A stretch of 41,081 nucleotides of DNA, taken from positions 1 to 41,081 of IMG/VR virus record IMGVR_UViG_3300032116_000486. One strand, given 5' to 3'. This document shows positions 40,301-41,081 of the stretch, in pieces. The position numbers and the translations under genes are program-made. The stretch comes from a virus. The stretch's first letter is position 1, and each line of letters begins with the position of its first letter. The notes under the pieces were generated by a model that worked only from the letters and a program-made list of their open reading frames with translations, did not search any database and had not been told where the DNA came from.

Positions 40301-40537
40301 TCATTGCGCGACCCCGCACTCCGTGCAGTAGGTGTCATCGATGAAGCACACGTGATCGGCCGCAATGACGGCGTAGCCGAGGTCCGTACGCGCCTGTCGC
40401 TTGCGTTCATTCAACGGCACGCCAGCCGCACGCCGCGCCGCGTACGTCCGCGCCGCAATGCGCTTGCATTCCATGCACGCGCCGCGCGCGTTCACGCCAG
40501 CCGCATCCTTGTCGTGTCCGTTCCTGCACAATGCCAT
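40301..40537 (-). CDS. small C-x3-H-C-x2-C zinc protein, paralogue B
   Basis: A 78-residue protein with GAGAGGAACGG before the ATG. It has the same zinc site (Cys4, His8, Cys21, Cys24) and the same basic helix and KRQARTDLGY (46-55) as the protein at 25584, plus an extra C-terminal set (Cys64, Cys71, Cys74). Nearly all of its alanine codons are GCG, unlike the mixed use in the central copy, so the two copies have different recent histories. DNA binding is likely but not shown. Confidence 0.68.
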   Translation of the reverse strand: MALCRNGHDKDAAGVNARGACMECKRIAARTYAARRAAGVPLNERKRQARTDLGYAVIAADHVCFIDDTYCTECGVAQ

Positions 40538-40587
40538 CGTTCCGTTCCTCTCATTCGGTCCTCATCAGGGCGCGCGTCACGCGCCGA

Positions 40588-40607
40588 CCGTGCGCCAGGG
40601 CGCACGG
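40588..40607. terminator. 8-bp hairpin between the two leftward genes
   Basis: CCGTGCGC pairs with GCGCACGG around CAGG. It lies in the 80-base gap between the two right-end genes and may lower expression of the second. No U-run. Confidence 0.4.
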
Positions 40608-40617
40608 TTTCGGACTG

Positions 40618-41081
40618 TCAGACAGCGCGAATGAATCCGGACGCGTCCGCGGCGCCCGCGCGACCCTTAGGACGGAGACCCACGATCACGCCGCACGCGC
40701 CGCGCGGATCCGTCGTGCGGTCATCGGTCAGGTCTCCGTCAATCACGCGGAAAGCCTGACCGTCAAGCGTGTAGGTCTCAGGCAACGCGTCACTCTTCCG
40801 CACGGCCATAGGCATGGCGACGTTATGGCCGGCCGTGAGGATGCCGGAAAGGTACGCGTCAGACGTGTGCGCGGATTCTTTCGCGCTGTACGTGAGGCTG
40901 TAGCCGTGCACGGGCTCGCGATCCTCGGGGCGCCATGCCGTGTAGTCATAGACTCGCACGCCTAGATCCTCGAGCATGGCAAGCGCGCCCGGAATGATGA
41001 ATTCCACGCGGTAGTCCGTCAGAACGTTGAACCGGAACGTCACGCCATCGTGGCCGTACTTATCGGCCGCGGCGCGAATTT
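40618..41081 (-). CDS. phage protein of unknown function, cut by the window edge
   Basis: The frame stays open from its stop at 40618 to the right edge, so the N-terminus is missing. A GTG at 41043 is in frame but has no convincing ribosome site, and the residues before it (RAAADKYGHDGVTFRFNVLT) read as normal protein. Visible pattern: FRFNVLTDYRVE, VYDYTAW, YSLTYSAKES, GHNVAMPM, then VIDGDLTDDRTTDPRG and VGLRPKGRAG. I recall this order from a widespread phage/plasmid family of unknown function. Codon use resembles that of the 40301 gene. Confidence 0.6.
   Translation of the reverse strand, partial: IRAAADKYGHDGVTFRFNVLTDYRVEFIIPGALAMLEDLGVRVYDYTAWRPEDREPVHGYSLTYSAKESAHTSDAYLSGILTAGHNVAMPMAVRKSDALPETYTLDGQAFRVIDGDLTDDRTTDPRGACGVIVGLRPKGRAGAADASGFIRAV

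Noticed and set aside
39781-40344. Two + strand frames in the right-end spacer
   Set aside because: Arg/His/Pro-rich, no ribosome site, no codon bias; the region is dominated by palindromes.

Overview
The window reads as a high-GC, tailed, temperate bacteriophage with siphovirus-type morphology that infects an actinobacterium. A long tape-measure gene and a head-neck-tail gene order show the siphovirus plan. A WhiB-like regulator, a DUF3263-like protein and a DUF5047-like minor tail protein point to Actinomycetota. I cannot name the genus. The left edge looks close to a genome end, since terminase starts about 100 bases in. The last gene runs off the right edge, so the window is probably not the whole genome.

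Left arm, 102-24445, all on +: terminase small and large subunits, a zinc-repeat/GIY-YIG-like putative mobile nuclease, portal, MuF-like head protein, scaffold and major capsid. An unusual 4.5 kb insert follows (collagen-like fibre with a tail-collar domain, TIG-domain protein, small membrane protein). Then come four neck and tail-completion genes, the major tail protein, tail chaperones joined by a -1 frameshift, the tape measure, minor tail proteins and a fibre with a duplicated C-terminal module. A short cassette with a small Cys/His hydrolase-like protein and a membrane-anchored protein closes the arm, which ends at a strong two-way terminator.

Centre, 24570-27957: a leftward operon of seven small genes, with two copies of a TGTAG-N6-CTACA operator lying over its promoters. 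Beyond it is the lysogeny switch: a DUF3263-like gene (+), tyrosine integrase (-), HTH repressor (-) and a divergent excisionase/Cro-like gene (+). The 3' end of the repressor gene contains a tRNA 3'-half, the probable attP core, and integrase follows after one base. This is the architecture of integration-dependent immunity: integration would cut the repressor's C-terminal tail (ending WLAEAA) and separate integrase from its promoter. Three genes here appear to have leaderless promoters of the form TANNNT-N6-ATG.

Right arm, 28120-39466, all on +: small membrane proteins, a transglycosylase-like protein, an HNH nuclease, a WhiB-like protein, tiny zinc proteins, a C5 cytosine methyltransferase with a second protein-like frame inside it, RusA-type resolvase, a PD-(D/E)XK exonuclease with a Cas4-like cysteine set, another HNH nuclease, an OB-fold-like candidate ssDNA-binding protein, a primase-helicase, iteron-like repeats, a PAPS-reductase-like protein, an HTH protein and a last HNH nuclease.

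Right end, 39467-41081: about 830 bases without a convincing gene, holding a 10-bp periodic repeat and many palindromes. Two leftward genes with a different codon style follow, one of them a paralogue of a gene in the central leftward operon.
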